NCBI RefSeq assembly: GCF_013404075.1
Contig: NZ_JACBJQ010000028.1
Span: 1-64,000, forward strand
Reading direction: 5' to 3'
From: Mycolicibacterium vinylchloridicum
GTDB lineage: Bacteria; Actinomycetota; Actinomycetes; Mycobacteriales; Mycobacteriaceae
Length of the DNA stretch: 64,000 bases
The position numbers and the translations under genes were made by a program. Position 1 is the stretch's first letter, and every line of letters starts with the position of its first letter. Positions 26,011 to 34,131 of this stretch are shown in pieces. The notes beneath the pieces are model-generated. The model had not been told where the DNA came from. It ran no database searches and worked only from the letters and a program-made list of their open reading frames with translations.

Positions 26011-26711
26011 TCGCCGACCGGATGCATGGCGGGACGGGTGTCGGTGATCACGTTCGTCGTCACGCCGGCCTTGGGCAGCGCGACGCCGATCAGGCAGTCC
26101 CGGGTGATGATCTCGGTCAGCTGGTCCTCGGTCCAGCCGTCGGTGCCTTCGGGCCGCATCGGCATCACCATGAAGCGGTGCTTCTGGTTGGAGTCCTGCA
26201 CCCGGACCTCGATGTCGTCGCCCAGATAGAGGCCGAACTCGGCGAGGACCTGTCGCGGCCAGCGGACCAGCCGGCGGCGATAGTTGGGCGTCCGGTACCA
26301 CTCGGGGGAGTTCCCGAGGATCGGGCGCGGATAGCAGGAGCAGAGCGCGCAGACGATCACGTTGTGCACGGTGGGGGTGTCCTCGAGGATCTGGAAGGCG
26401 GTGAAGTCGCTCGGTGTGCCGAAGCCGGTCGGCTCCAGCCAGTCGACACCGACCTCCTTGCTCGCCGTCATCGGTTCGGCCAGGGCGAGCGCCTTGAAGT
26501 CGGGATCCAGCCAGGCGCGGGCGACCAGCCGGGCCGCCGGCGTCGGGCCGATCTGCTCGGCGAACTCGGTGAACCGGCGGTGCTCTTCGGCGGTGAAAAT
26601 GCCCTTCTCGATGCACAATTCGCGTAGCGCGATCTCGAGGACCTCGAAGTCGGTGATCTCGTCGACCATGGGCTTGACGGTGCGGTCGTGGTCGTGTTCG
26701 TGGTCGGTCAT
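26007..26711 (-). CDS. Cobalt-type nitrile hydratase alpha / thiocyanate hydrolase gamma subunit
   Basis: A 234-residue catalytic metal-binding subunit. The claw motif is Cys121-Ala-Leu-Cys124-Ser125-Cys126-Tyr127. Cys124 and Cys126 are the positions oxidised to sulfinic and sulfenic acid in the family, and Tyr after the last Cys is the cobalt-type signature. The next residues are PRPILG, with Arg where classical nitrile hydratases have Trp (PWPVLG). As I recall, this change is typical of thiocyanate hydrolase gamma and toyocamycin nitrile hydratase. N-terminal helices (VLEIALRELCIEKGIFTAEEHRRFTEF) and RLVARAWLDPDFKALALAEP are canonical. Substrate (a nitrile, thiocyanate or other) cannot be fixed. 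ATG 26711, 15 nt after the beta stop. Confidence 0.85.
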   Translation of the reverse strand: MTDHEHDHDRTVKPMVDEITDFEVLEIALRELCIEKGIFTAEEHRRFTEFAEQIGPTPAARLVARAWLDPDFKALALAEPMTASKEVGVDWLEPTGFGTPSDFTAFQILEDTPTVHNVIVCALCSCYPRPILGNSPEWYRTPNYRRRLVRWPRQVLAEFGLYLGDDIEVRVQDSNQKHRFMVMPMRPEGTDGWTEDQLTEIITRDCLIGVALPKAGVTTNVITDTRPAMHPVGE

Positions 26712-26726
26712 ATCCGTCCGTTTCTG

Positions 26727-27563
26727 CTAGGCCGGTCGCAGCCAGTGCTCGGGGATCTCGGTTCGCAAGCTGTCGGTCTCCGGGCCGTTGAAGTCGTTCC
26801 ACAGCTCGGACATGCTGAATTTGACGACGTAAAACCATTCGGGCTTGGCGTCGGGGATGTCCCAGGTCTCATCCTCGGCGGCTGGGCTCTCGTAGGCCAC
26901 GGCGTCGATGACACCCTTCGCACCGCGGACGTACTCGGGGGTGCGCGTATAGAACAGCACGGGCAGCTCACGGACCACCACCGGGTCGCCGACCGTGAAT
27001 CGCGGCTCTCCGGCTTTGCCCGCGTACACCTGCGGATCGCCCTTGCCCTGCGCGTGAACGATGTGGCTGTTCCGCTTGACCTGCGATCCGTCGCCCTCGT
27101 ACTTGGGCTCGGCCTTCAGCGTTTTCCCGTCAAGACCGCCGGCGTAGCGCTCCTTGACCTCGGCCATGCGTTCGGTGAGCTCGGTCAGACCGATGTGATG
27201 CTTCTCGATCAGGACCCGCGCCACCGACAACAGCCAGCGGCCGTAATAGGGGAACCCGAGATAGACGGCACGCTGGACGTCGACGTTGCCGATGCGGCGG
27301 CGTTCCTCCGAGAGCCAGATGCCCCGCCAGGCGAGGACCTCGCAGATGACGTACGTCATGTGCTCCCAGTACTCGTAATCCTTGTTCTCGTACTTCATCG
27401 GAGCATCGGGCTCGCCGCCGACGTCGTGCACGGGCTTCATGTAGGCGACGAACCTGGCGTGGTCGAGCAGATCGGGTGTCGGCGCGTCCGGCAACTCGGG
27501 ATAGGCAGACTTGAGTCGTGCCACCAGAGCAAGCTGGTCGGCGCGTTCGGCAGCAGTGCTCAT
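26727..27563 (-). CDS. Nitrile hydratase/thiocyanate hydrolase beta subunit (full-length)
   Basis: A 278-residue partner subunit with both beta domains in one chain. The N-terminal helical part has KPVHDVGGEPDAPMKYENKDYEYWEHMTYVICEVLAWRGIW, like the IHDxGG opening of nitrile hydratase beta. The C-terminal SH3-like barrel has FTVGDPVVVRELPVLFYTRTPEYVRGAKGVI and EWFYVVKFSMSELWNDF. Thiocyanate hydrolase splits these parts into two subunits, so the fused form argues for a nitrile-hydratase-like architecture with a thiocyanate-hydrolase-like alpha motif. ATG 27563 has GAGGGG upstream; the longer start 27590 does not. First gene of the operon. Confidence 0.85.
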   Translation of the reverse strand: MSTAAERADQLALVARLKSAYPELPDAPTPDLLDHARFVAYMKPVHDVGGEPDAPMKYENKDYEYWEHMTYVICEVLAWRGIWLSEERRRIGNVDVQRAVYLGFPYYGRWLLSVARVLIEKHHIGLTELTERMAEVKERYAGGLDGKTLKAEPKYEGDGSQVKRNSHIVHAQGKGDPQVYAGKAGEPRFTVGDPVVVRELPVLFYTRTPEYVRGAKGVIDAVAYESPAAEDETWDIPDAKPEWFYVVKFSMSELWNDFNGPETDSLRTEIPEHWLRPA

Positions 27564-27608
27564 TGACGGCCCCTCGATGTGGCTGTGCACAACCTCAACG
27601 GATCACAA

Positions 27609-27624
27609 CGTAACACCGGTTACG
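27609..27624. promoter_or_regulatory. Inverted repeat upstream of the nitrile hydratase operon
   Basis: CGTAAC-ACCG-GTTACG is a perfect 6-bp inverted repeat with a 4-bp spacer, 46 bp upstream of the beta-subunit start and between two minus-strand operons. Position and symmetry fit an operator, but the binding protein is unknown and no regulator gene is adjacent. Confidence 0.35.
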
Positions 27625-27674
27625 AGTGCCGGCACCTGAAATGAGCTGTGAATATGGTTGCGGCTCCGTCAAAC

Positions 27675-28178
27675 TCAGGCGTAACCGAGTGCCGCGTTCT
27701 CGGCACGGATCCGAACGGTGAGCACCAAGGCGTTGGCGATGCTGAACACGATGGCCGTCACCCAGGCGGAGTGCACCAGGGGCAATGCCGCCACTTCCGC
27801 GGCAACGGCCGTGTAGTTCGGGTGGTGCAGCCACCGGTAGGGGCCGCGGTCGACCAGGGGCGCACCCTTGATCACGATCAGCCGCGGATTCCAGTGCTTG
27901 CCCAGAACGGACACGCACCACCAGCGCAGAGCGGTACTGATCGCGACGACCCCGACCATCGGCCACCCCAACCACGGCAGGAACGGACGGTGCATCGTCG
28001 CCACTTCCACGATGCACGACACCAGCAGCAGGGTGTGCATCCCGACCATCACGGGGTAGTGGCCGCGGCCGAATTCGTGGCCGCCCTGAGCGAAAGACCA
28101 TCGGGCGTTCCGCCGCGACACCACCAGCTCGACGAGCCGCTCGACACCGATCGCAGCGATGAACAAGAAATAGAACAT
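27675..28178 (-). CDS. Isoprenylcysteine carboxyl methyltransferase-like enzyme (polyketide O-methyltransferase candidate)
   Basis: A 167-residue integral membrane methyltransferase of the ICMT/phospholipid-methyltransferase fold. It has four or five helices (FYFLFIAAIGVERLVELVVS, MVGMHTLLLVSCIVEVA, LGWPMVGVVAISTALRWWCVSVLG, AWVTAIVFSIANALVLTVRI) and the SAM-binding signature APLVDRGPYRWLHHPNYTAV. It begins 11 nt after the type III PKS stop with AAGGAG. Bacterial type III PKS clusters such as B. subtilis bpsA-bpsB pair the synthase with this kind of enzyme, which O-methylates alkylpyrones, so the same role is likely here. Confidence 0.82.
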   Translation of the reverse strand: MFYFLFIAAIGVERLVELVVSRRNARWSFAQGGHEFGRGHYPVMVGMHTLLLVSCIVEVATMHRPFLPWLGWPMVGVVAISTALRWWCVSVLGKHWNPRLIVIKGAPLVDRGPYRWLHHPNYTAVAAEVAALPLVHSAWVTAIVFSIANALVLTVRIRAENAALGYA

Positions 28179-28189
28179 GGCGATCTCCT

Positions 28190-29296
28190 TCACCAGGCCA
28201 GCAGCAACAGTTCGAAGCTGAAGCCCGGCCCCATCGCCAGCATCACTCCCAGTGAGCCTGCCTCCGGTGGCTCGGCAATGGTCCGGTCGAGGACATCGAG
28301 CACGGACGCCGAAGAGATGTTTCCGTTGTCCCGCATCGACTGCCAGCTGTGCCGCAGCCCTTCCGGCGGAACGCCGACCGCATCGGTGATCGCGTCGAGC
28401 ACCTTGGGCCCACCGGGATGACACACCCAGGTGGCGATATCGGCGGTCGTCAAACCGTGGTCAGCGAGAAACCTATCGACTTCCTCACCCAGGTGGTCTT
28501 CGGCCATGTTGGGGACCTCGCGCGACATCACCAACTGGAATCCGCTGGAGCTGACATTCCAGCCCATCACGTCGACGGTGTCGGCGAACAGCCTGCTGCG
28601 CGTTGCCAGTACGCGCGGACCGGGATGCAGGGGGAGTCCGGCCGGAGCCCGATCGGCTCCGGTGCCGACGACGGCCGCCGCGCCGTCACCGAACAGGCAG
28701 ACGCCGATCAGTGCGGGAATCGACGTGTCATCGCGCTGCAAAGTCAGGGAACACAGCTCGACCGAGAGCAAGACCGCGATGTGGTCCGGAAAGCCGCGCA
28801 GGTAGTCGTGCACCCGCGCCAACCCGGCCGCGCCGGCGACACATCCGAGCCCGAACAGCGGAATGCGCTTGATATCTGGTCGCAGTCCGACCTTGGCTGC
28901 GATCCGGGCATCGATGGTCGGCACCGCCACTCCCGTGCTCGAGACGGTCACGATCGCATCGACCTCGTCGGGGCGGACGTGCGCGGCGTCCAGTGCTCGG
29001 CGCAGTGCCTGCTCGCCGAGTTCGGTGGCCACCTCCAGGTAGGCGGCATTGGCTTCGGTGAAGCCGGTCATCTTCGGGTAGCGCTCCAGCGGTAGCGCGA
29101 GGTTGCGATATTCGACCCCGCTGGTTCGGGCGAAGCGGGCGAACGCGGGGTCGGCGAACTCGGTGAGCGCCGCTGCCACCTCGTCCTGGTTGTGGCGGTT
29201 CTGCGTGAACGCGACGGCGGTGCCCGCGATGCGTGGGTCACCTCGCTGGGGAACGCCAATTGAGTTGAGCGAGCGGTAAAACGCGGTATCTGTCAT
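28190..29296 (-). CDS. Type III polyketide synthase
   Basis: A 368-residue chalcone-synthase-like homodimeric ketosynthase that extends an acyl-CoA starter with malonyl- or methylmalonyl-CoA units and usually cyclises to a pyrone or resorcinol. The catalytic triad is Cys152 (FGLGCVAGAAG), His293 (WVCHPGGPKVL) and Asn326 (DNGNISSAS). The C-terminal LGVMLAMGPGFSFELLLL is the family signature. In mycobacteria such enzymes (Pks10/11/18 type) make long-chain alkylpyrones; starter and length here are unknown. It is followed by an ICMT-like methyltransferase in the same operon. ATG 29296 has no strong ribosome site. The 282-bp region upstream (29297-29578) is AT-rich and non-coding and should hold the promoter. 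Confidence 0.92.
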   Translation of the reverse strand: MTDTAFYRSLNSIGVPQRGDPRIAGTAVAFTQNRHNQDEVAAALTEFADPAFARFARTSGVEYRNLALPLERYPKMTGFTEANAAYLEVATELGEQALRRALDAAHVRPDEVDAIVTVSSTGVAVPTIDARIAAKVGLRPDIKRIPLFGLGCVAGAAGLARVHDYLRGFPDHIAVLLSVELCSLTLQRDDTSIPALIGVCLFGDGAAAVVGTGADRAPAGLPLHPGPRVLATRSRLFADTVDVMGWNVSSSGFQLVMSREVPNMAEDHLGEEVDRFLADHGLTTADIATWVCHPGGPKVLDAITDAVGVPPEGLRHSWQSMRDNGNISSASVLDVLDRTIAEPPEAGSLGVMLAMGPGFSFELLLLAW

Positions 29297-29578
29297 GCGC
29301 GCTGCAACGTCGACGCCGCGTCGAAAAAATTCCGTTCAAGCTGCCAGGTGAGGTTTTACACAGATGCGTGCACTGGCCGACGCCTGCCGGTATAAGTTCA
29401 CCGCGGCGGCGAATTTATGAAATCTGAAGTAGCACAACATAAATGAGAGCTGAGAATTCCCAGGAATGTCGCCCATTCTGGCAATTGGTTGCACAGCGGC
29501 TGCCTGCCGGCTGCGCGAATGCTGGCAATCACCGCTACCGGTGAACGACTGCCACCGGCATTTCGTGCACCGCATTAC

Positions 29579-31927
29579 CTAGCGGCCGAAACCGGCGTCT
29601 CGTAAGGCTTGCGCCATCGAACCTGACGACCCGCTGCTCTCACGCCGGCCACCATCGCCGCCGCCACGGGTCGGCTGACGGCGCTCGCCGCGGCCGGGAT
29701 TGCCACCACCACGCTCAGATCTCTTGGCTTGCCGGGACTTTGGCTCATCGCCAAGGCGAAGAGTGAGCCCGATCCGCTGGCGGTCCACATCGACCTCGAG
29801 GACCTTCACCCGCACCACCTGACCGGACCGCACCACCTCGTGCGGATCGGAGACGTAACGGTCCGACATCGCCGACACGTGAACCAGACCGTCCTGATGG
29901 ACCCCGACATCGACGAAGGCGCCGAAGGCCGCGACATTGGTGACGACACCTTCCAGCACCATGCCGACCTTCAAGTCGGCCACCTTCTCCACCCCGGCGG
30001 CGAAGGTCGCTGTGGAGAACGCCGGCCGCGGATCGCGGCCCGGTTTCTCCAACTCGGACAGGATGTCGGTCACCGTCGGCACACCGAATCGGTCGTCGGC
30101 GAAATCGGCTGGCCGAAGCGACCGCAGCGAGCGCTCGTTGCCGATGAGCTCGGCCAGCGCGATGCCCGAGCGGTCCAGGATTCGCCGGACCACCGGATAG
30201 GCCTCAGGGTGGACACCCGACGCGTCGAGGGCGTCGTCGCCACCGCGGATTCGCAGGAATCCCGCACATTGCTCAAAAGCCTTGGGGCCCAATCGTGCTA
30301 CATCCAACAGCGCGCGGCGGCTGCGGAACGGCCCGGTCTTCTCCCGGTGGGCGACGATCGCCTCGGCCAGCGACTCCGACACCCCGGACACCCGCGCCAG
30401 CAGCGGTACCGACGCGGTGTTCAGATCCACCCCCACAGCGTTGACGGCATCCTCCACCACGGCGTCGAGGCTGCGCGCGAGCGTACCCGGCGTGACGTCG
30501 TGCTGATACTGGCCGACACCAATCGATTTGGGCTCGATCTTCACCAGTTCGGCAAGCGGATCCTGCAGCCTTCGCGCGATCGACACCGCGCCGCGCACCG
30601 TCACGTCCAGGCTCGGCAGCTCGCGCGCGGCATAGGCCGATGCGGAATACACCGAGGCGCCTGCCTCACTGACCATCGCCTTTGCCGGCGCCGTCGTACC
30701 GGTGCCGCGGATGTCATTGATCAGTTCGGTGGCCAGAGCATCGGTCTCACGCGAGGCGGTGCCATTGCCGATCGCGATCAGCTCGACCCCGTGGCGACTG
30801 ACCAACGCTGCCAGTGTGGCCTTCGCCGTATCCCATTGCCGCTGAGGCTGATGGGGGTAGATCGCACAGGTCTCGAGCACCTTGCCGGTGCCGTCGACGA
30901 CGGCGACCTTCACACCGGTGCGGAAGCCGGGATCCAGGCCCAGCGTGGTCCGATTGCCTGCCGGGGCGGCCAGCAGAAGATCCTTGAGATTCTTGGCGAA
31001 CACCGCGACGGCGTCGTCCTCGGCGCGCTGGCGCAACCGCATCCGCGCATCGACCGCCCCGGAGATCATCAGCCGGGTCCGCCACGCCAACCGGACGGTG
31101 GCGGCCAGCCAGGGCGTCGCCGCCGCCTTGGCGGTCAGATCGACGCCGAGCGCCCGTGCCACCATCACCTCATAAGCGTCGTCGCTGCCGCCGTCGAAGC
31201 GCAGCGCGAGGGCCTGTTCCTTCTCACCGCGCATCACCGCGAGCACCCGGTGTGACGGCATGTCCTCGAGTCGCTCAGAGAACTCGAAATAGTCACGGAA
31301 CTTCTGTGCCGCTTGACTTTTCGCGGCCTCTTCGGAGTAGGGCGTTGTGCGCAGCGCGCCTTCGGCCCAGAACTTGGTCCGGATCGCGCCGACCAGCTCG
31401 GCATCTTCGGCGGCACGTTCGATGAGTATGTGCCGGGCGCCGTCCAGCGCCGCCGCGGCGTCGGCGACGTCGCCGTTCAGGAACGCGACGGCCACGATCT
31501 CGGGGTCGACGGCAGGGTCGGCGAGCAGCCGATCAGCGAGCGGCTCCAAGCCGGCTTCGCGAGCGATCTGAGCCTTCGTGCGCCGCTTCGGTTTGTACGG
31601 CAGGTAGATGTCCTCGACCCGGGACTTGGTCTCGGCGCTCAGCAGCGCGATCCTCAGCTCGTCGGTGAGCTTGCCCTGCTCTTCGATCGACGCCAGCACC
31701 GCGTCCCGCCGTTCGTCGAGCTCGCGCAGATACCGCAACCGCTCCTCAAGGTCGCGCAGCTGGCCGTCGTCGAGGCTGCCGGTGACTTCCTTGCGGTACC
31801 GGGCGATGAACGGCACGGTTGCGCCTTCGTCGAGCAGCCGGACTGCGGCCGTCACCTGCGCCTCGGCTACCGCGAGTTCCTCAGCAAGACGGGCGTTTAC
31901 GGATTTGAGGGTTGGGCTCGAAGTCAC
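29579..31927 (-). CDS. Tex-family S1 RNA-binding transcription accessory protein
   Basis: A 782-residue Tex homologue, a nucleic-acid-binding protein related to Spt6. Domains in order: Tex N-terminal helix-turn-helix region (RLAEELAVAEAQVTAAVRLLDEGATVPFIARYRKEVTGSLDD), YqgF/RNase-H-like domain (LGLDPGFRTGVKVAVVDGTGKV), HhH modules (LNTASVPLLARVSGVSESLAEAIVAHREKTGPF) and an S1 domain near 640-715 (GMVLEGVVTNVAAFGAFVDVGVHQDGLVHVS). A Gly/Arg-rich tail ends in MAQALRDAGFGR. GTG 31927; there is little evidence for another start. It is divergent from the PPOX gene. Confidence 0.95.
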   Translation of the reverse strand: MTSSPTLKSVNARLAEELAVAEAQVTAAVRLLDEGATVPFIARYRKEVTGSLDDGQLRDLEERLRYLRELDERRDAVLASIEEQGKLTDELRIALLSAETKSRVEDIYLPYKPKRRTKAQIAREAGLEPLADRLLADPAVDPEIVAVAFLNGDVADAAAALDGARHILIERAAEDAELVGAIRTKFWAEGALRTTPYSEEAAKSQAAQKFRDYFEFSERLEDMPSHRVLAVMRGEKEQALALRFDGGSDDAYEVMVARALGVDLTAKAAATPWLAATVRLAWRTRLMISGAVDARMRLRQRAEDDAVAVFAKNLKDLLLAAPAGNRTTLGLDPGFRTGVKVAVVDGTGKVLETCAIYPHQPQRQWDTAKATLAALVSRHGVELIAIGNGTASRETDALATELINDIRGTGTTAPAKAMVSEAGASVYSASAYAARELPSLDVTVRGAVSIARRLQDPLAELVKIEPKSIGVGQYQHDVTPGTLARSLDAVVEDAVNAVGVDLNTASVPLLARVSGVSESLAEAIVAHREKTGPFRSRRALLDVARLGPKAFEQCAGFLRIRGGDDALDASGVHPEAYPVVRRILDRSGIALAELIGNERSLRSLRPADFADDRFGVPTVTDILSELEKPGRDPRPAFSTATFAAGVEKVADLKVGMVLEGVVTNVAAFGAFVDVGVHQDGLVHVSAMSDRYVSDPHEVVRSGQVVRVKVLEVDVDRQRIGLTLRLGDEPKSRQAKRSERGGGNPGRGERRQPTRGGGDGGRRESSGSSGSMAQALRDAGFGR

Positions 31928-32055
31928 CCGGAGACCCTACCCAACGATGTCGCGCACACCGGTGAACGGGCGACGAGTTGCCAGTGCGCGCCGCGATTCC
32001 GCCGATCCCGGTTCCGGTTCGGAATAGCCCGCGAGAGTCGGAGGTTGGCCGGTGT

Positions 32056-32481
32056 ATGCCCAGAGAACTGACCGAGTCCGAGCGGCAGGAGTTCCTCGCC
32101 GCCAAACATGTGGCGGTCCTGTCCGTCGCCGCCGAAGACGGCCGTCCGCCGGCCAGCGTTCCGATCTGGTACGACTACGCGCCGGGTGGCAATGTCCGGG
32201 TCACCACGGGCGCGGCGAGCCGGAAGGCCCGGCTGATCAAGAAGGCCGGGGCGGTGGCATTGGTGGTGCAGAACGAGGAGCCGCCCTATGTATACGTGAC
32301 CGTCGAGGGAACGGTGGTCGACGCCACCACACCCACCCCGCCGGAGATCCTGGAAGCGATCGCCGTGCGCTATCTCGGCGACGAGGCCGGCAAGCAGTTC
32401 GTTCAGTCGATGGAAGGGCACGAGAACGTGCTGTTCACCATCCACCCGGATCGATGGTTGACGGCCGACTTCTCGGAGTGA
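32056..32481 (+). CDS. PPOX-class flavin/F420-dependent protein
   Basis: A 141-residue split-beta-barrel protein of the pyridoxamine-phosphate-oxidase-like (FDOR) group. Characteristic pieces are KHVAVLSVAAEDGRPPASVPIWYDYAPGGNVRVTTGAASRKARLIKKAGAVALVVQNEEPPYVYVTVEGTV and FTIHPDRWLTAD. Members bind FMN, F420 or haem breakdown products and reduce small molecules; the exact cofactor cannot be told. ATG 32056 with GGAGG at 32039-32043 (rather far). The longer frame to 31978 adds an Arg/Pro-rich stretch and is unlikely. Confidence 0.82.
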   Translation: MPRELTESERQEFLAAKHVAVLSVAAEDGRPPASVPIWYDYAPGGNVRVTTGAASRKARLIKKAGAVALVVQNEEPPYVYVTVEGTVVDATTPTPPEILEAIAVRYLGDEAGKQFVQSMEGHENVLFTIHPDRWLTADFSE

Positions 32482-32562
32482 GTTGGGATCGGTAGGGGGT
32501 TGTCAGTTCTTTACTTCTCGCAACGACGCCATGGAGGCGGCGAGTAACGAGAGGAAGAACCC

Positions 32563-32859
32563 ATGAAGATCGTCCCGACCCCCATCGCTCAGCAGATCGA
32601 CCGCGTCGATCGGCAATACAGCCTCTACATCGGCATCAGCACCGGCCTGTTGGCGTTCTGGTCGATCTACCGCGTCATCTGGTCGCTCTACCTGGCGCTG
32701 ACCTACGACTTCATCTTCGGCTCGCTGGTGTTCCCGATCGTGCTGTGGGGTGTCATCGGTGTCGTCGCGGCGATCGTTTCGCTCGGCTTCGTCACCCGCT
32801 ATCTCAAGGGATCGGCGACCGGCACCACCGGAACCGGTACCCCGACCACTCAGGTCTGA
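32563..32859 (+). CDS. Small two-helix membrane protein
   Basis: A 98-residue protein with a polar N-terminus (KIVPTPIAQQIDRVDRQYS), two hydrophobic helices (LYIGISTGLLAFWSIYRVIW and FIFGSLVFPIVLWGVIGVVAAIVSLGFV) and a Gly/Thr-rich tail (GSATGTTGTGTPTTQV). A clear AGAGGAAG ribosome site precedes ATG 32563. No known domain; probably an integral membrane protein of unknown role. A strong hairpin terminator follows. Confidence 0.7.
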   Translation: MKIVPTPIAQQIDRVDRQYSLYIGISTGLLAFWSIYRVIWSLYLALTYDFIFGSLVFPIVLWGVIGVVAAIVSLGFVTRYLKGSATGTTGTGTPTTQV

Positions 32860-32865
32860 CTGCGG

Positions 32866-32898
32866 CCCTGGTGCCCGCCGGACGTGCGGGCACCAGGG
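32866..32898 (+). terminator. Hairpin terminator
   Basis: A perfect 13-bp stem (CCCTGGTGCCCGC with its complement) around a 7-nt loop starts 6 nt after the stop of the small membrane-protein gene. There is no U-tract. It is very stable and positioned as a terminator. Confidence 0.65.
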
Positions 32899-33027
32899 GG
32901 AATGCTGAAACGGCCCGCGTCGTAGCGGCGATAGCAGGGGTACACGGGTTCGCCCCGGGTACGCCCATCGCCGATGTGTGCGACGATGCCCCTACGCCGA
33001 GGGGCCAATGAGAGGACTGCCGGATTC

Positions 33028-33639
33028 ATGACTGAAGGTCACCGCACCGCGCCGTTCCTCCGCGCAATCCTGGTCGCAGGCTTGACCGCCGGCGCGGCAT
33101 TCGGCGGGGCAGCCACCGCATCGGCCGACCCGATGACGCCGACGCCGATTCCGGTTCCGTCGGATCCGGCAGCCGTGCCACCAGGCCAGCCGGTGGCCAT
33201 GCCCGTCGATCCCGGTGCCGCTCCCGCGCCTGCGCCGCCACCGCCCGGCGCGCCGCCGTCGGTCCCCGAGATCGCCAACCCGACGTACGGCTCGCAGAAC
33301 ACCCCGGGCGTCCTCGGGTCGCTCAAAGACATGTGGCATCAGGTCCGCGACCCGTACTACGGGCCGCAGGACGAGGCGTATGCCGGCGGCTCCGTCGCGC
33401 CGCCACCGGGGGCGGGAGCCCCGCCGCCGCTGCCGCCCGGGTTCACGTCGTACACCGCGCCCGGCTCGGAGGCGCCCCCGGGGGAGTACGGCCCGGGTAA
33501 ACCGCCGCCGCCCGGGACCCCGGCGCTGCCGCCGGGCTACTACTCGCTGAGCGGGCCTCCGCCGCCGGGCTACGAATACAACGCGCCCGGCCAGCCGGCG
33601 CCGATCACTGCCACACCCGCGCCGGCACCCACGCCATAG
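33028..33639 (+). CDS. Proline-rich secreted protein
   Basis: A 203-residue exported protein. The signal peptide (FLRAILVAGLTAGAAFGG, cleavage near ASA-DP) is followed by Pro-rich sequence (PTPIPVPSDPAAVPPGQP), a short conserved-looking core (IANPTYGSQNTPGVLGSLKDMWHQVRDPYYGPQDEAY), then more Pro/Gly/Tyr repeats to the end. It is like proline-rich mycobacterial cell-surface antigens. ATG 33028 is chosen because it precedes the signal peptide; upstream in-frame starts are weaker. Function unknown. Confidence 0.72.
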   Translation: MTEGHRTAPFLRAILVAGLTAGAAFGGAATASADPMTPTPIPVPSDPAAVPPGQPVAMPVDPGAAPAPAPPPPGAPPSVPEIANPTYGSQNTPGVLGSLKDMWHQVRDPYYGPQDEAYAGGSVAPPPGAGAPPPLPPGFTSYTAPGSEAPPGEYGPGKPPPPGTPALPPGYYSLSGPPPPGYEYNAPGQPAPITATPAPAPTP

Positions 33640-33740
33640 CGACTCGGCTCACCATCTTTCGGGGTAGGGGATTGCCCGCGCCGTCTGCTGGTTATATTTG
33701 CTAAGTATCTCGATGACGTCTGAACGCTGGAGTCGTGCTC

Positions 33741-34004
33741 ATGACCTTGATCAGAACCGCGCTGACCGCTGTCGGCGCACTCGCGGTTGGACTCGCGATC
33801 GGCATCGCGCCGGCCAGCGCCGACCCGCCACCGCCGGACCAGAATGTCGGTGAGCCGGTGCCGGCCTGGGCGCCGGGCAAGCCGGCCGAGACGTGGGCCG
33901 GGCGCCCTGTCGTGTGGACCCACATGTGGGGCGGCCGCTGGGGCGTGTGGATCAACGACGGCTTCATCACACTGTCGTCCAACCCGGTCACCAACGGCGG
34001 CTGA
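33741..34004 (+). CDS. Small secreted protein
   Basis: An 87-residue protein with a signal peptide (LIRTALTAVGALAVGLAIG, cleavage near ASA-DPP) and a 58-residue mature part rich in Pro and Trp (PVPAWAPGKPAETWAGRP, THMWGGRWGVWINDGFITLSS). ATG 33741 has GGAG at 33729-33732; the GTG at 33735 is too close to it. No domain recognised; the Trp-rich motif could bind ligand or wall material. First of a run of three small exported proteins. Confidence 0.68.
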   Translation: MTLIRTALTAVGALAVGLAIGIAPASADPPPPDQNVGEPVPAWAPGKPAETWAGRPVVWTHMWGGRWGVWINDGFITLSSNPVTNGG

Positions 34005-34131
34005 ACGGTCCCTGGCAGCGAGTCTCACTCGTCACAAATGCAGTCCGCGGCAGACCTAGGGGTGGATACTGCCCAGTGGACCGCTATATAGTTAGTCCGC
34101 TTAAGGTTTTAGGGATGAGGGCAGGAGAACG

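Noticed and set aside
25675..26838. A 387-codon frame as a fusion of the nitrile hydratase accessory protein
   Set aside because: The N-terminal two thirds are a shifted reading of the alpha-subunit gene, and the ATG at 26010 overlapping the alpha stop is the natural start.
29435..29461. ECF sigma-like GGAAT-N17-GTTG on the minus strand before the type III PKS gene
   Set aside because: Short degenerate boxes about 140 bp from the start codon in AT-rich DNA are expected by chance; not strong enough to call.
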